Shown here piece by piece: positions 43,836 to 54,147 of a stretch of DNA of 64,000 nucleotides. The notes under the pieces were generated by a model. The model saw only the letters and a program-made list of their open reading frames with translations, was not told the DNA's origin and made no database searches. This DNA is from Roseicyclus marinus (GTDB lineage Bacteria; Pseudomonadota; Alphaproteobacteria; Rhodobacterales; Rhodobacteraceae): positions 1 to 64,000 of the forward strand of contig NZ_JASJOF010000011.1 in assembly GCF_030163795.1 (NCBI RefSeq), read 5' to 3'. Position 1 is the first letter of the stretch. The number at the start of each line of letters is the position of its first letter. Both the position numbers and the translations under genes were made by a program.

Positions 43836-45013
43836 TGCACGATGGGCCGCGCAGGCGACCAACCGCGTTTCGTGCCGAGGGGCGTGGCCTCGGCCAGTTC
43901 GACGCGCATAAGATCGCCGCCGAGCCGCGCGCTCCATTCGGTCAGGAGCGCCTCGCTCTCCAGCGTCACGGCATGGGCCACCAGCCGTGTGCCGGGGACA
44001 AGGCGTTGCGTCAGGTCCTGCATCAGCGCGTCGGACAGGCCGCCGCCGATGAACACCGCCTGCGGGGCGGGCAGGTCAGAAAGGGCGGCCGGCGCGGTGC
44101 CCTCGATCACGGTGAGGCGGTCGAGCCCGTAGCGGTCGGCATTGGCGCGGATGCGGGCGGCGCGGTCGGGGCGGGGTTCGATGCTGATCGCGGCAAGGCT
44201 GGGGTGGGACAGGCACCATTCGATGCCGATGGAGCCCGACCCGCCGCCGATGTCCCAGAGCGTTTGACCGGGCAAAGGGGCCAGCGCCGACAGCGCCAGC
44301 GCGCGGATCGGCCGTTTGGTGATCTGGCCATCGGTGTCGAAGAAATCGTCCGCGATGCCCGAGGCACGGGGGAGGGGGGCGCCCGTGCCCGCGGCCTCGA
44401 TGGCCACGGCGACGGGATGGGCGAAGGTGCCGTGCAGGGTGTGCGCCGTTCCGCCCGTGATCCGCTCGCGCGGGCCGCCAAGCGCCTCGAGCACGGTCAG
44501 GCGGCTGTCACCGAAGCCTTCGGCCACAAGATACGCGGCCAAATCCGCCACGGCCTGACCGTCACGCAGAAGCACGAGGGCGCGCTGGCCGGGGGCGAGA
44601 AGCGGGCGCAGCCGCGCAAGCGGGGCCGCATGGAGGCCAAGGCAGGTCGTGGTCTCCAACGGCCAGCCAAGGCGGGCGGCGGCAAGGGAAAAGGTCGATG
44701 GCCCGGGCAGGGCGCGCCATTCGTGCGGATCAAGCCGGGCGGCTATGACCGACCCGGCCCCGAACCAGAACGGATCGCCCGAGGCCAGAACCACCACGCG
44801 CCGCCCGCGAAACCCTTCGAGCAGCGGCAGGCCATCGGCGAAGGGGACGGGCCAGTCCACACGCTGGGCCCCGAGATCGGGCAGGAGGCCCAGATGACGC
44901 GGCGGGCCCATGACGATCTCGGCGCTTTCGAGCGCGGCGCGGCTTGCAGGGGGCAGGCTGTCCGGGCCATCTTCGCCCAGACCGATGATGGTCAGCCACG
45001 GAGCCTCAACCAT
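43817..45013 (-). CDS. cobL: Precorrin-6Y C5,15-methyltransferase (decarboxylating)
   Basis: About 398 residues from the ATG at 45013 (an ATG at 45022 is also in frame). The N-terminal CbiE half (LTIIGLGEDGPDSL; ASGDPFWFGAGS) adds methyl groups; the C-terminal CbiT half, with the class I methyltransferase loop LWDIGGGSGSIGIEW, methylates and decarboxylates. The start codon shares the CATG at 45011-45014 with the start of the oppositely directed cobK, so the two genes overlap head to head. Confidence 0.91.
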   Translation of the reverse strand: MVEAPWLTIIGLGEDGPDSLPPASRAALESAEIVMGPPRHLGLLPDLGAQRVDWPVPFADGLPLLEGFRGRRVVVLASGDPFWFGAGSVIAARLDPHEWRALPGPSTFSLAAARLGWPLETTTCLGLHAAPLARLRPLLAPGQRALVLLRDGQAVADLAAYLVAEGFGDSRLTVLEALGGPRERITGGTAHTLHGTFAHPVAVAIEAAGTGAPLPRASGIADDFFDTDGQITKRPIRALALSALAPLPGQTLWDIGGGSGSIGIEWCLSHPSLAAISIEPRPDRAARIRANADRYGLDRLTVIEGTAPAALSDLPAPQAVFIGGGLSDALMQDLTQRLVPGTRLVAHAVTLESEALLTEWSARLGGDLMRVELAEATPLGTKRGWSPARPIVQWRVTL

Positions 45014-45767
45014 GACCTGCAACCTCCTGATCCTTGCCGGAACGACCGAGGCGACGGGATTTGCCCGCGTCGCCGCCGAGCGGGGATTGTCCGGAACGGT
45101 GTCCTTTGCGGGCCGGGTCGAGCGCCCCTTGCGCCAGCCGCTGCCGCAACGGGTGGGGGGCTTTGGCGGCGTGGCGGGGCTGGTCGCCTATCTGCGCGAG
45201 GCGCGGATCACCCATGTGATCGACGCGACACATCCCTTTGCCGTGCAGATGAGCCGGAACGCGGTCGCGGCTTGCGCCGAGGCAGGCGTGCCGCTGGTCG
45301 CCCTGACGCGTCCGGCATGGGTGCCGCAGGCGGGCGACAGCTGGGTCCGCGTGCCCGATATCGCGGGGGCGGTCACAGCGCTGGATCGTCCGGCGGCGCG
45401 TGTGATGCTGGCGGTGGGGCGGATGCATCTCGATGAATTCGCGCCCAATCCGCAGCATCACTACCTGTTGCGGCTGGTCGATCCGCCCAAGGGCGCGCTG
45501 CCCTTTCCGCAGGCCGAGGTGATCGTGGACCGTGGACCCTTCGATGCCGAGGCAGACCGCGCCTTGATGGAGCAATTCGGGACGGAAATCTTGGTGTCCA
45601 AGAACGCGGGCGGGACCGGCGCCCATGCCAAGATCGCGGCTGCGCGTGCGCTGGGCCTGCCGGTGATCATGATCGACCGCCCCGAAGCCCCCGCGCGGCG
45701 GGAGTTGCATGACCCGGAAGAGGTGTTCGACTGGATCGCTCACTGCGGCACGGACCTTGGGGTGTAG
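45012..45767 (+). CDS. cobK: Precorrin-6A reductase
   Basis: 251 residues from the ATG at 45012. LLILAGTTEATGFARVAAERG and VIDATHPFAVQMSRNAVAAC are the standard NADPH-binding and active-site motifs of CobK/CbiJ. It reduces precorrin-6A to precorrin-6B. It is the only corrin-ring gene here on the plus strand: its start overlaps the cobL start by two bases and its end overlaps cobJ by 28 bases. Its promoter must therefore lie within cobL, and it cannot be on the riboswitch-led transcript. Confidence 0.92.
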   Translation: MTCNLLILAGTTEATGFARVAAERGLSGTVSFAGRVERPLRQPLPQRVGGFGGVAGLVAYLREARITHVIDATHPFAVQMSRNAVAACAEAGVPLVALTRPAWVPQAGDSWVRVPDIAGAVTALDRPAARVMLAVGRMHLDEFAPNPQHHYLLRLVDPPKGALPFPQAEVIVDRGPFDAEADRALMEQFGTEILVSKNAGGTGAHAKIAAARALGLPVIMIDRPEAPARRELHDPEEVFDWIAHCGTDLGV

Positions 45768-46492
45768 ACGATGGGTGAGCCCGCGCGCGCGATGAGGCGG
45801 GTGGCCGAAGAGCCGATCAGGACGACGGTCTGCATATCGGCCATGTCCGGCGTGGCATCGGCAAGCGGCACGACCCGAAAGGCTTCGTCGGGCGTGGTGA
45901 CGGCGCGGGCGAAGATGATCAGGCGCTCGGGCTCGCAGCTTTGCCGCAAGAGGTCGAGCGCGCGGACAAAGCCCTCGGGCCGGGACTTGGAGCGGGGGTT
46001 GTAGAGGGCGATGGCGAAATCGGCCTCCACCGCGAGGCGCAGGCGCTTTTCGATCAGCGCCCATGGCTTGAGATTGTCGCTGAGGTTGATGGCGCAGAAA
46101 TCATGCCCCATGGGCGCGCCGATCCGGGCCGAGGCCGCGAGCATGGCGGTGATGCCGGGCAGGACGCGGATGTCGAGATCGCGCCAGGGAGCGGGGCCCG
46201 CCTCCACCGCTTCGAAGACGGCGGCGGCCATGGCGAAGACGCCGGGATCGCCAGAACTGACGACCACCACGCGGTGGCCTGCCGTGGCAAGCTCCAGCGC
46301 ATGGCGGGCGCGGTCCAGCTCCTGCCGGTTGTCGGTTTCGTGGAGCGTCAGACCCGCGCGCGGGGCGATGCGGCGGACGTACGGGATATAGCCAAGGATA
46401 TCGGTAGCTTCAGCCAAGGCTGCTGTCACCTCGGGTGTCACAAGCGACGGATCGCCGGGGCCAAGGCCCGCGATGACGACCGAGCCCCTCAT
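45740..46492 (-). CDS. cobJ: Precorrin-3B C17-methyltransferase
   Basis: 250 residues with the SAM loop AGLGPGDPSLVTPEV and VSSGDPGVFAMAAAVFE, diagnostic for CobJ/CbiH. It contracts the ring to precorrin-4. Overlaps cobI by four bases; its 3' end overlaps cobK on the other strand. Confidence 0.93.
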   Translation of the reverse strand: MRGSVVIAGLGPGDPSLVTPEVTAALAEATDILGYIPYVRRIAPRAGLTLHETDNRQELDRARHALELATAGHRVVVVSSGDPGVFAMAAAVFEAVEAGPAPWRDLDIRVLPGITAMLAASARIGAPMGHDFCAINLSDNLKPWALIEKRLRLAVEADFAIALYNPRSKSRPEGFVRALDLLRQSCEPERLIIFARAVTTPDEAFRVVPLADATPDMADMQTVVLIGSSATRLIARAGSPIVYTPRSVPQ

Positions 46493-47217
46493 GGCCGCCG
46501 TCCTTGTCCATGGACGATGACGATGGAGAAATAGGGGGCGGCGCGGTCACCTGCGTCGCGCAGGGGGAGGGCGCGTTCCTCGTCCATGCTGGCGCATTCG
46601 ACAAGCCACGCCTGGTCCGCCTTTCCAGCCTGTGCCAGAGCGCGGCGCACCTTGGGCAGGTTGCGGCCGACTTTCATCACCACGATGGCATCGGCGGCAG
46701 CCATGCGTTGGGCCAGATCCTCCTCGGACATGGTGCCCAGAAGCACGCATAAGACATCATCGCCCCAAGTGATCGGGATGCCCGTCGCGGTCCATGCCGC
46801 CGACATGCCGGTGATCGCGGGGACGACGTAAACCGGTAAATGGTCCCTTACCCGCGTGTAGAGATGCATGAAGGATCCGTAAAAGAACGGATCGCCCTCG
46901 CACAGAACGACAATATCCGCGCCGGTTCGTGCCGTTTTGCGAATGTCCTCGGCGACCTCCTCGTAAAAGCCCGCGAGGCTTTCGGCATAGGCGGGATCGT
47001 CGAGCGGGATTTCGGTCGTGACGGGGTATTCCATCGCGATCTCGACCACGTCGGGGCGCAACATCCCTTCGACGATGGTGCGGGACCGGCCGGGGCGTCC
47101 GGCCTTGCGGAAATAGGCGATATGGGTGGCGTTGCGGACCAGACGGTCGGCGCGCACGCTCATCAGCTCGGGATCGCCGGGGCCGAGGCCGACGCCGTAG
47201 ATGGTGCCCGCGCTCAT
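46489..47217 (-). CDS. cobI: Precorrin-2 C20-methyltransferase
   Basis: 242 residues from the ATG at 47217. GVGLGPGDPELMSVRADRL and CEGDPFFYGSFMHLYTRV are the CobI/CbiL signatures. It converts precorrin-2 to precorrin-3A. Four-base overlaps link it to cobH and cobJ. Confidence 0.93.
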   Translation of the reverse strand: MSAGTIYGVGLGPGDPELMSVRADRLVRNATHIAYFRKAGRPGRSRTIVEGMLRPDVVEIAMEYPVTTEIPLDDPAYAESLAGFYEEVAEDIRKTARTGADIVVLCEGDPFFYGSFMHLYTRVRDHLPVYVVPAITGMSAAWTATGIPITWGDDVLCVLLGTMSEEDLAQRMAAADAIVVMKVGRNLPKVRRALAQAGKADQAWLVECASMDEERALPLRDAGDRAAPYFSIVIVHGQGRRP

Positions 47218-47843
47218 TCCGCGCGGCTCGCGATGGCGTTGATGGCTGCGACCGTGATCGCGCTGCCGCCCAGCCGCCCCTCGACGATGACGCAGGGCGC
47301 GGCCTGCGCCTCCCACAGCGCTTGCTTGGATTCCATCGCGCCGACGAAACCCACGGGGCAGCCGATGATCGCGGCGGGGCGGGGGCAGTCGGGATCTTCG
47401 AGCATTTCGAGGAGGTGGAAGAGCGCTGTCGGGGCATTGCCGATGGCGACAAGCGCGCCGGCAAGGCGGGGCCGCCAGAGTTCCAGCGCGGCGGCGGAGC
47501 GGGTCGTGCCGAGGCGGGCGGCCAGATCGGCCACTTCCGGGTCATGGAGCGTGCAGATCACGTCATTGCCTGCGGGCAGGCGTTTGCGCGTCACACCTTC
47601 GGACACCATCCGCGCGTCGCAGAAGATGGGCGCGCCGCCTTCCAGCGCCGTGCGGGCCGTGGCGACCATGCCGGGGGAAAAGCGCACATGCGCCTCGAGC
47701 CCTACCATTCCAGCGGCGTGGATCATGCGGACGGCGACCTGTTCCTCGTCGGGGGCGAAGCGCGCCAGATCGGCCTCGGCCCGGATGGTGGCAAAGCTTT
47801 CGGCGTAGATCGCCGCGCCGTCCGTTTCGTAAGTATAGGGCAT
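47214..47843 (-). CDS. cobH: Precorrin-8X methylmutase
   Basis: 209 residues. The active-site segment RMIHAAGMVG holds the catalytic His, and GCPVGFVGAMESK is the conserved C-terminal motif. It moves a methyl from C-11 to C-12, giving hydrogenobyrinic acid. Three bases separate it from cobG upstream. Confidence 0.93.
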   Translation of the reverse strand: MPYTYETDGAAIYAESFATIRAEADLARFAPDEEQVAVRMIHAAGMVGLEAHVRFSPGMVATARTALEGGAPIFCDARMVSEGVTRKRLPAGNDVICTLHDPEVADLAARLGTTRSAAALELWRPRLAGALVAIGNAPTALFHLLEMLEDPDCPRPAAIIGCPVGFVGAMESKQALWEAQAAPCVIVEGRLGGSAITVAAINAIASRAE

Positions 47844-47846
47844 CGT

Positions 47847-49016
47847 CTATCCGGTGATGAGGTCGGGCAAGTCGGCGGGCGAAAGCCCATGGCGGTCGGG
47901 GTCATCCCATGGGGTGCCATGGGTGACAAGGTCAAACAGGCCCGCGCGGCCGACGAGCGTCAGGTCTGAGGCGGCGGGATGGGCGCAGCCCTTGGCACAA
48001 CCCGAGACATGGAGCGTGGCGCCGGGGGCGAGGTGTTTCGCCAGATCGCGGGCAAGGCGGCGGGTTTCGACGCTGGCCTGCGGGCAGCCGGGCGCGCCGG
48101 TGCAGGCGTGGATGCGCAAAAGCGGATCGGTGGGATTTGTGATGAGCGTGCCCTGCGCGGCGAAAGCGGAGGGTTTGGTCAGACCGGGCAGAAAGAGCAT
48201 GCGCCACGGTGTGATGCGGAGCGGGCCGGGGGCCGCCGCCGCGAGGGTGCGCAGGTCGTCGGGGCCAAGCTGGCCGAAGCCTGCCGCGACCAGAAGGCCG
48301 GTCGGCACCGGTCCGGGTTGCGGGGCGGGCAGGGCCGCGTTGGGGGCCAGTTCGCCTGTGAAGGCCTCGGGCAGGGTGTGGCCCGCGCCAAGGTGGCGGG
48401 CCATCCGCCCGCGCCCGTCCGCGCCGATGCCGCCCGAGGCGATGAACCACCGCGCGAGGTCGAGGGCGATTTGCGCGGCATCTTCCGGCGTTCTGACAGC
48501 AAGGCCCGTGGCGCTTCCATCGGCGCGCAGGATCAGGGTGCCGCCCGATGCCTCGATCCTGATATCGCCGCTGGTCGCGGCAAGGTGCCGGTTTGCGCCT
48601 GCATCGACGACGAAGCCGAATTTGGAGGGCAGAGGAGCCAGATCGGCGGCGGCAAGGCCGGTGGCCAGATGCGTGGAGATTTGGGTCTGGCGATCATCCG
48701 CGCCGCCCCGGAACGGGTCGATGACGATGTTGCGCCGCCCCTCCACCCCCGGATCGGCGTCGAGAAGGCCGAGACGGGCGAGTGCGTCGAGGAGGGGGGC
48801 GTGGGTTCCTTGCGTCACGCCGCGCAATTGCAGGTTGGCGCGGTTCGTCAGGTCGATGAGGCCGTTGCCGTAGCGTTCCGCAGCCTCGGCCAGTCCCAGT
48901 GCCTGATCTGGCGTCAGTTCGGCCAAGGGCGCGCGCACCCGCACCACCAGCCCGTCGCCCGAGGCCATGGGCCGATGTGCGCCGGGGCACCATCCACGGA
49001 TTTCGGGCGAGGTCAT
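47847..49016 (-). CDS. cobG: Precorrin-3B synthase (nitrite/sulfite reductase-like)
   Basis: 389 residues from the ATG at 49016. Nitrite/sulfite reductase ferredoxin-like halves with the Fe-S/siroheme cysteine set [11 protein letters not shown] and HVSGCAKGC. CobG uses O2 to hydroxylate C-20, so its presence marks the oxygen-dependent pathway. It overlaps the cobN end by four bases. Confidence 0.91.
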   Translation of the reverse strand: MTSPEIRGWCPGAHRPMASGDGLVVRVRAPLAELTPDQALGLAEAAERYGNGLIDLTNRANLQLRGVTQGTHAPLLDALARLGLLDADPGVEGRRNIVIDPFRGGADDRQTQISTHLATGLAAADLAPLPSKFGFVVDAGANRHLAATSGDIRIEASGGTLILRADGSATGLAVRTPEDAAQIALDLARWFIASGGIGADGRGRMARHLGAGHTLPEAFTGELAPNAALPAPQPGPVPTGLLVAAGFGQLGPDDLRTLAAAAPGPLRITPWRMLFLPGLTKPSAFAAQGTLITNPTDPLLRIHACTGAPGCPQASVETRRLARDLAKHLAPGATLHVSGCAKGCAHPAASDLTLVGRAGLFDLVTHGTPWDDPDRHGLSPADLPDLITG

Positions 49017-52000
49017 TCCCCGGCCTCCAGCGCGGCGAGGATCGAGTTGCGCCGCGATTGCCAGAGGCCAGCGGCGTGCAGTTCGGCAAAGCGGGCGCGC
49101 ATGGCGGCCAGCGCCTCGGGATTGGCCCGTTCGAGGAAGTCGGTGACGGCGGGATCGCCCAGCGTCGCCTCCCAGAATTGGTCGAAAAGATGGGGGCCGA
49201 CGACGCCCGCCAGATGCGCGAAGGCCGCCATGTTTTCCAGTGTTGCCGCGATTTCGGCGGCGCCGCGGAAATCGTGACGCATCATCCCGGCAATCCAGCC
49301 GGGGTTGGCGGCGCGGGCCTGCACGACGCGGGCGATTTCCTCGGTCAGGGGGCGGGCGCGGGGGCGGGCGGGGTCGGTGTTGTCGAGATGGTAGAGCCGG
49401 GCCGCGCCCCCCGCGATGGCTTGGGCGGCGGCAAAGCCCGCCTCGTGGGTGGCATAATCCTCGGCCAGAAGCAGGTCGGTTTCGGGCAGGTCCTGAAGAT
49501 GGACGAAAGTGTCGGCCTGCGCCACGCGGGCCTTGAGCCCGTCCATGTCGCGGGTCTGTTTGTCGCCATCGAGCGCCCAGGCGGAGGCGGCAAGCCATGC
49601 CTCGCCCGCCGCCATGCGACCCTCGTCGGAATAATCGCCAAGATGCTGGCCCATGCCGAGGCCGAAACTGCCCGGGGCAGGGCCGTAGACGCGTGCGCCC
49701 TCCTGCCCGGCATAGGGGTTCCAGTCGGGGGCCTCGTCGCGCTGGGCCAACACACGGACGGCTTGCTGGAAAAGGGCGGAGAGGGTCGGGAAGACATCGC
49801 GGAAGAGGCCCGAGACGCGCAGCGTCACGTCGATGCGGGGGCGGTCAAGCTCGGCTATGGGCACGACCTCGATCCCCGAGACGCGTTCGGAGCCTGCGTC
49901 CCAGACCGGCCGCACGCCCAGAAGCGCCAGCGCCATGGCGAATTCCTCGCCCGCCGTGCGCATCGTGGCCGAGCCCCAAAGATCGATGAGGATGCCGCGC
50001 GGCCAATCGCCTTCGTCCTGCAGATGCCTGCGGATCAGTTCGTCGGCCAACGCCACGCCCTGCCGGAAGGCCGCGCGCGTGGGCACGCTGCGCGGGTCGG
50101 TGGTGTAGAGGTTGCGCCCGGTCGGCAGGACATCGGTTCGTCCCCGGTAGGGCGAGCCCGATGGTCCCGCCTCGATCCGGCGACCCGCCATTGCGTCGAT
50201 CAGCGCGCGTGCCTCGCCCGTGGCGGCGGCGGCGCTGTCGAAGGCGGCCTGATCCGCCTGCGCGCGACCCCAGATGTGGAGGCCGTCGCCGAATTGGCTT
50301 TCCTTCACGTCGCAGACGAAGCGGTCGATCCGGGTGATCGCCTCGGCGGTGGAGGCGGCGGGGTCGATGCCAAGATCGCCCTCCACCCCGAGGCTGCGGG
50401 CCTCGTCGCGGATATCGGCCATCAGCCGGTCGCGGCGGCGCGGGTCGAGCCCGTCGGCATTGGAAAATTCGTCGAGCAGCGCCTCGAGCCGGGCGAGCCT
50501 GCCGGGCGTGCCGGAGGGTTTGAGGGGTGGCGGCACATGGCCGAGCGTCACCGCCCCGATGCGGCGCTTGGCCTGAGCGGCCTCGCCCGGATCGTTGACG
50601 ATGAAGGGATAGATGACGGGCAGCGGGCCGATCAGCGCCTCGGGCCAGCAAGCCCCAGAGAGGGCCACGGATTTGCCCGGGAGCCATTCCAGCGTGCCAT
50701 GCGCGCCGACATGGACAAGCGCATCGGCGCGGTCGCGGAGCCAGAGGTAGAAGGCGACATAGGCATGGCGGGGAATGCGCGCGAGATCGTGGTATTCCGC
50801 GTCGCGGGCGGCGGGCGTGCCGCGTTCGGGTTGCAGCGCCACAAGTGCCTGACCGCGCCGCGTGGCGGTGAAGGCAAAGCCATCGGCGGTGGCGTCGGGA
50901 TCATCCTCGGGCGCGCCCCATGCGGTTTGCAGATCGTCGCGCAAGGATTGGGGCAGGTAGGCGAGGGCCGCGCGATAGGCGTCCATCGGCCATGTGATGC
51001 GCTCTTGGTCCAGCGCCTTGTGCAGGGCGGGGCCGGGGGGCGTGGCATGGCCTGCGCGGGCCAGATCCTCCAGCATCGCCTCGGTCGAGGCAAGCGCGTC
51101 GAGGCCCACGGCATGGGCCATGTTCCATGCCCGTCCCGGATAGGTCGAAAGGACCATCGCGATGCGCCGCTCGGCGGGCGGGGTGGTCGACAGGCGATGC
51201 CACGCTGCCACCTTGTCCGCGATGGCGGTGATGCGCGCGGGATCGGCGGCATGGGCGTAGCGGGCGAATTGCAGATGCGGGTCGCGCTGGGCCGGTTCCT
51301 TGAAGGAGGCGACACCGGCAAACAGCCGCCCGTCGACCTCGGGCAGGACGACATGCATGGCGAGATCGGCGGGCGACAGGCCACGGTCGGATTCTTCCCA
51401 AGCGGTGCGGGTCGCGGTGGAGAGTGCGACTTGGAACACCGGCACATCGGCTGCGTCGAGCGGCGAACGCCCGGCATCGCCGCGCCCCGAGAACGATGTG
51501 GCATTGACGATCGCCACCGGGGCAAGGCGGCGCAGTTGCCCCTCCAGCCATTCGCGGGCGCCCGGTGCCTTGAGCGAGGGGGCGAAGAGGCCAAGGGCGC
51601 GGAAGCCCCGCGCGCGCAGGGCGGCAAAAAGCGCCTCGATCGGGGCGAGATCGGCGGCAACGAGGTAGGAGCGGTAGAAGACTACGGCGACCAGCGGCGC
51701 GTCATCGGCAAAGGTCGCGGGCGCGGGGCAGGCTACGCCATCCTCCGGCGTCCACGCGCCGACCGATGGCAGCGTCTTGGCGCCCGGTACAGGGCCTGCG
51801 TAAAGCCCTGCGGCGAGCGCCATCTGGGCCAGCGCCGCCTGTGCCGCAACCGCGCCGCCGGTGTCGCAGAGCTGCGCCAGTCGGCGCAGCGTGGAGGCGG
51901 GCACGGTCGAGATCGCGTCGAGCCGGGCGTCGGGCCGTCCGTCTGCGGGCAGGACGGCCAGCGCGATCCCCTTTTCGCGGGCGAGCGCCTCGATCTGTTG

Positions 52001-52300
52001 CAGGCCGTAGGGCCAATAGGGCACGCCCCCGATGAGCCGGATCAAGATGCCTTTGGCCCCCGCCAATGTCTGTTCGACATAGGTGTCGACCGACAGCGGG
52101 TGTTTCAGCGCCACGATATTGGCGAGCCGCAGCGAGGGCAGCCGCCCCTCGGGCCCGCCACCGCGATGCCAGCCCGCCGCGAAAGCCCCCAGATCGCTGT
52201 CCGAGAGCGAGAGCACGACCAGATCGGCGGGCGATTGCCCCAGATCGGTCGGTGTCTCGGTCTCGTCGAGCCCGTGGCTCTCGCGGAAGATGACATGCAT
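49013..52300 (-). CDS. cobN: Cobaltochelatase large subunit
   Basis: 1095 residues, a little shorter than the roughly 1250 of many CobN proteins. It is related to the magnesium chelatase H subunit: [35 protein letters not shown] and [20 protein letters not shown] are conserved blocks. With CobS and CobT (not in the window) it inserts Co2+ into hydrogenobyrinic acid a,c-diamide using ATP. Located 28 bases after cobW. Confidence 0.91.
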   Translation of the reverse strand: MHVIFRESHGLDETETPTDLGQSPADLVVLSLSDSDLGAFAAGWHRGGGPEGRLPSLRLANIVALKHPLSVDTYVEQTLAGAKGILIRLIGGVPYWPYGLQQIEALAREKGIALAVLPADGRPDARLDAISTVPASTLRRLAQLCDTGGAVAAQAALAQMALAAGLYAGPVPGAKTLPSVGAWTPEDGVACPAPATFADDAPLVAVVFYRSYLVAADLAPIEALFAALRARGFRALGLFAPSLKAPGAREWLEGQLRRLAPVAIVNATSFSGRGDAGRSPLDAADVPVFQVALSTATRTAWEESDRGLSPADLAMHVVLPEVDGRLFAGVASFKEPAQRDPHLQFARYAHAADPARITAIADKVAAWHRLSTTPPAERRIAMVLSTYPGRAWNMAHAVGLDALASTEAMLEDLARAGHATPPGPALHKALDQERITWPMDAYRAALAYLPQSLRDDLQTAWGAPEDDPDATADGFAFTATRRGQALVALQPERGTPAARDAEYHDLARIPRHAYVAFYLWLRDRADALVHVGAHGTLEWLPGKSVALSGACWPEALIGPLPVIYPFIVNDPGEAAQAKRRIGAVTLGHVPPPLKPSGTPGRLARLEALLDEFSNADGLDPRRRDRLMADIRDEARSLGVEGDLGIDPAASTAEAITRIDRFVCDVKESQFGDGLHIWGRAQADQAAFDSAAAATGEARALIDAMAGRRIEAGPSGSPYRGRTDVLPTGRNLYTTDPRSVPTRAAFRQGVALADELIRRHLQDEGDWPRGILIDLWGSATMRTAGEEFAMALALLGVRPVWDAGSERVSGIEVVPIAELDRPRIDVTLRVSGLFRDVFPTLSALFQQAVRVLAQRDEAPDWNPYAGQEGARVYGPAPGSFGLGMGQHLGDYSDEGRMAAGEAWLAASAWALDGDKQTRDMDGLKARVAQADTFVHLQDLPETDLLLAEDYATHEAGFAAAQAIAGGAARLYHLDNTDPARPRARPLTEEIARVVQARAANPGWIAGMMRHDFRGAAEIAATLENMAAFAHLAGVVGPHLFDQFWEATLGDPAVTDFLERANPEALAAMRARFAELHAAGLWQSRRNSILAALEAGE

Positions 52301-52328
52301 GGGGGCGGTCCGGCGTCGCTCCGCGGCC

Positions 52329-53384
52329 CTATTCGGCGGCCTGCGCTTCGGGGATCAGGATACCCCGGATCGCGGCTTCGTCGATATCGTGATGTTCCGC
52401 GATCACCACGAGGCGACCGCGCCGCCCCTCGGCCGCGGTCCAGGGGCGGTCGTATTGGTGGCGGACGCGCGCGCCCACCGCCTGCACCAGCAGCCGCATC
52501 GGCTTGCCCGCGACGGCGGCATAGCCCTTGACCCGCAGGATGTTCTGGCTCCGGGCCAGATCGGCGATCCGGGCGACGAGGTCCGCGGGATCCGCGATTT
52601 CGGGGATGTCGATCACGATGCTGTCGAAATCGTCGTGTTCGTGGTCGTCATGGCCGTCGTGGTGGCTGGGCCGGGCGTCCATGTCATCTTCGGCGGCGGC
52701 CTCGAGCCCGAGGATCACGCGCGGGTCTACCGCGCCTTCGGCCACTTCGATGATGGGGAGCTTGCGGGGCGCTTCGGCCTCGATCAGGGCGCGGGCGCGG
52801 GCCACGCCTTCGGGTCCGGCGAGATCGGGCTTGGTCAGAAGCACGATATCGGCGCAGGCGATCTGGTCCTCGAACACTTCGGAGAGCGGCGTTTCATGGT
52901 CGATGCTGTCATCGGCAAGGCGCTGGGCATCGACGGCGGCGACATCGGGGGCGAAGCGGCCCGCGGCCACGGCCTCGGCATCGGCCAGCGCGATGACGCC
53001 GTCCACGGTGATCTTGGAGCGGATCGCCGGCCAGTCGAAGGCTTTCAAAAGCGGTTTGGGCAGGGCAAGGCCCGAGGTCTCGATCAAGATGTGATCGGGG
53101 CGGGGGTCGAGCGCCATCAGCGCCTCGATCGTGGGGATGAAATCATCGGCGACGGTGCAGCAGATGCAGCCATTGGCCAGTTCGACGATGTTTTCGACCG
53201 GGCATTCGGGAATGGCGCAGCCTTTGAGGATCTCGCCATCGACGCCGACATCGCCGAATTCGTTGACCACGATGGCCAGACGCTTGCCGCCGGGGTTTTT
53301 CATCAACTGGCTGATGAGCGTCGTCTTGCCCGAGCCCAGAAAGCCCGTGATCACGGTGACGGGAAGTTTTTCGAGATTGGCCAT
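52329..53384 (-). CDS. cobW: CobW-family metal-handling GTPase
   Basis: 351 residues from the ATG at 53384. G3E GTPase: P-loop ITGFLGSGKTTLISQL, the metal-binding NGCICCTVADD (CxCC), LIETSGLALP, and TKPD for guanine specificity. A His/Asp-rich loop (HHDGHDDHEHDD, about residues 238-250) probably binds metal. It is thought to deliver cobalt to CobN, whose gene follows. The gene starts one base after the DUF1636 stop. Confidence 0.9.
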   Translation of the reverse strand: MANLEKLPVTVITGFLGSGKTTLISQLMKNPGGKRLAIVVNEFGDVGVDGEILKGCAIPECPVENIVELANGCICCTVADDFIPTIEALMALDPRPDHILIETSGLALPKPLLKAFDWPAIRSKITVDGVIALADAEAVAAGRFAPDVAAVDAQRLADDSIDHETPLSEVFEDQIACADIVLLTKPDLAGPEGVARARALIEAEAPRKLPIIEVAEGAVDPRVILGLEAAAEDDMDARPSHHDGHDDHEHDDFDSIVIDIPEIADPADLVARIADLARSQNILRVKGYAAVAGKPMRLLVQAVGARVRHQYDRPWTAAEGRRGRLVVIAEHHDIDEAAIRGILIPEAQAAE

Positions 53385-53385
53385 G

Positions 53386-53817
53386 TCACATCTCTCCGAG
53401 ATTGGGGGCAGGGGGGGCAAGCGGGGGAACCCGCGCGATGCAATTCTTGCGGAAATGTTCGGGCCGTTCGCGCCACGGCACAACGCCATCGGCGGTCGCG
53501 GCGTATTTCGTGACCCCCTCGCGGATCAGGTCGGGGTGCTGGGCGGGATCGAGATTGCCGTAGACATAGGTCCAGCGACCCGGGCCGCGCAGCGCGACGG
53601 TGCAGCCGCGCGAACAATTCGACAGGCATTCGACCGGCGTGATCGTCACGCCCTCGATCCCCTGTTCGGCCAGCGCGCGGCACAGGATCGTCCCGGGCCG
53701 TTCGGCATCTTCCGGCGCCTCCATCCCCTGTCTGCATTTCGTGCAGACAAGCAGTTCCACCGGCTCTGCGGCTCGCGCCATGCGCTGTCCATCCATTCCA
53801 TCGTCGGTGTCGGGCAT
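53386..53817 (-). CDS. DUF1636 (thioredoxin-like ferredoxin fold) protein, first gene after the B12 riboswitch
   Basis: About 143 residues if it starts at the ATG at 53817; in-frame ATGs at 53796 and 53781 are alternatives, and none has a strong ribosome site. LLVCTKCRQG followed by VECLSNCSRGCTVAL gives a Cys set like that of 2Fe-2S thioredoxin-like proteins. DUF1636 genes often sit next to cobW in alphaproteobacteria. A role in cobalt or Fe-S supply for B12 synthesis is inferred from position only. Confidence 0.75.
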   Translation of the reverse strand: MPDTDDGMDGQRMARAAEPVELLVCTKCRQGMEAPEDAERPGTILCRALAEQGIEGVTITPVECLSNCSRGCTVALRGPGRWTYVYGNLDPAQHPDLIREGVTKYAATADGVVPWRERPEHFRKNCIARVPPLAPPAPNLGEM

Positions 53818-53889
53818 GTCACGGGCCGAAGGGCAGCACCAAGCGGCCGCCGATCCGACACCGGGGCACCCCGCCCGGGTTGCTTCGTC

Positions 53890-54092
53890 GTGCTGGCAGG
53901 TCTCCCGGCTTGCGGATGTCAGGCTGTCCTCCGGGGAGGGGGTCCTGTCGGTCGCCCGGCCTTCCCGACCCTTCGATCTGGGGTCAGTGGCCATGGGGCG
54001 ACCTCTCCGGTCACGGTCGCGGGGGCGGCTGCGGTTCGGCCCCGCCTTGGGGCCTCGCGCATTCCCTTTTCACCTGTTAGCACAGGCACCAG
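53890..54092 (-). ncRNA. Cobalamin (AdoCbl) riboswitch
   Basis: Read on the minus strand, the region contains the conserved elements in order: GGTGCC at the 5' side, AAAAGGGAA, GCCGCCCCCGCGACCGTGA, GCCACTG, GACCGACAGGA, and the B12 box AAGCCGGGAGACCTGCC at 53896-53912. This is the standard aptamer layout. It lies about 70 bases upstream of the DUF1636 gene and points into the DUF1636-cobW-cobN-cobG run, so high adenosylcobalamin should reduce expression of the whole minus-strand cob operon. The divergent cobO is not downstream of it. Confidence 0.92.
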
Positions 54093-54147
54093 CAGGGACA
54101 GATGCTCAGGCCCCACCGGCACTGTCAAGTTTCAAGGAGCCCTTCCG

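Noticed and set aside
48899-52531. A 1210-codon plus-strand open frame opposite cobN and cobG
   Set aside because: Composition is Gly/Arg/His-rich with no domain; cobN and cobG on the other strand explain the sequence.
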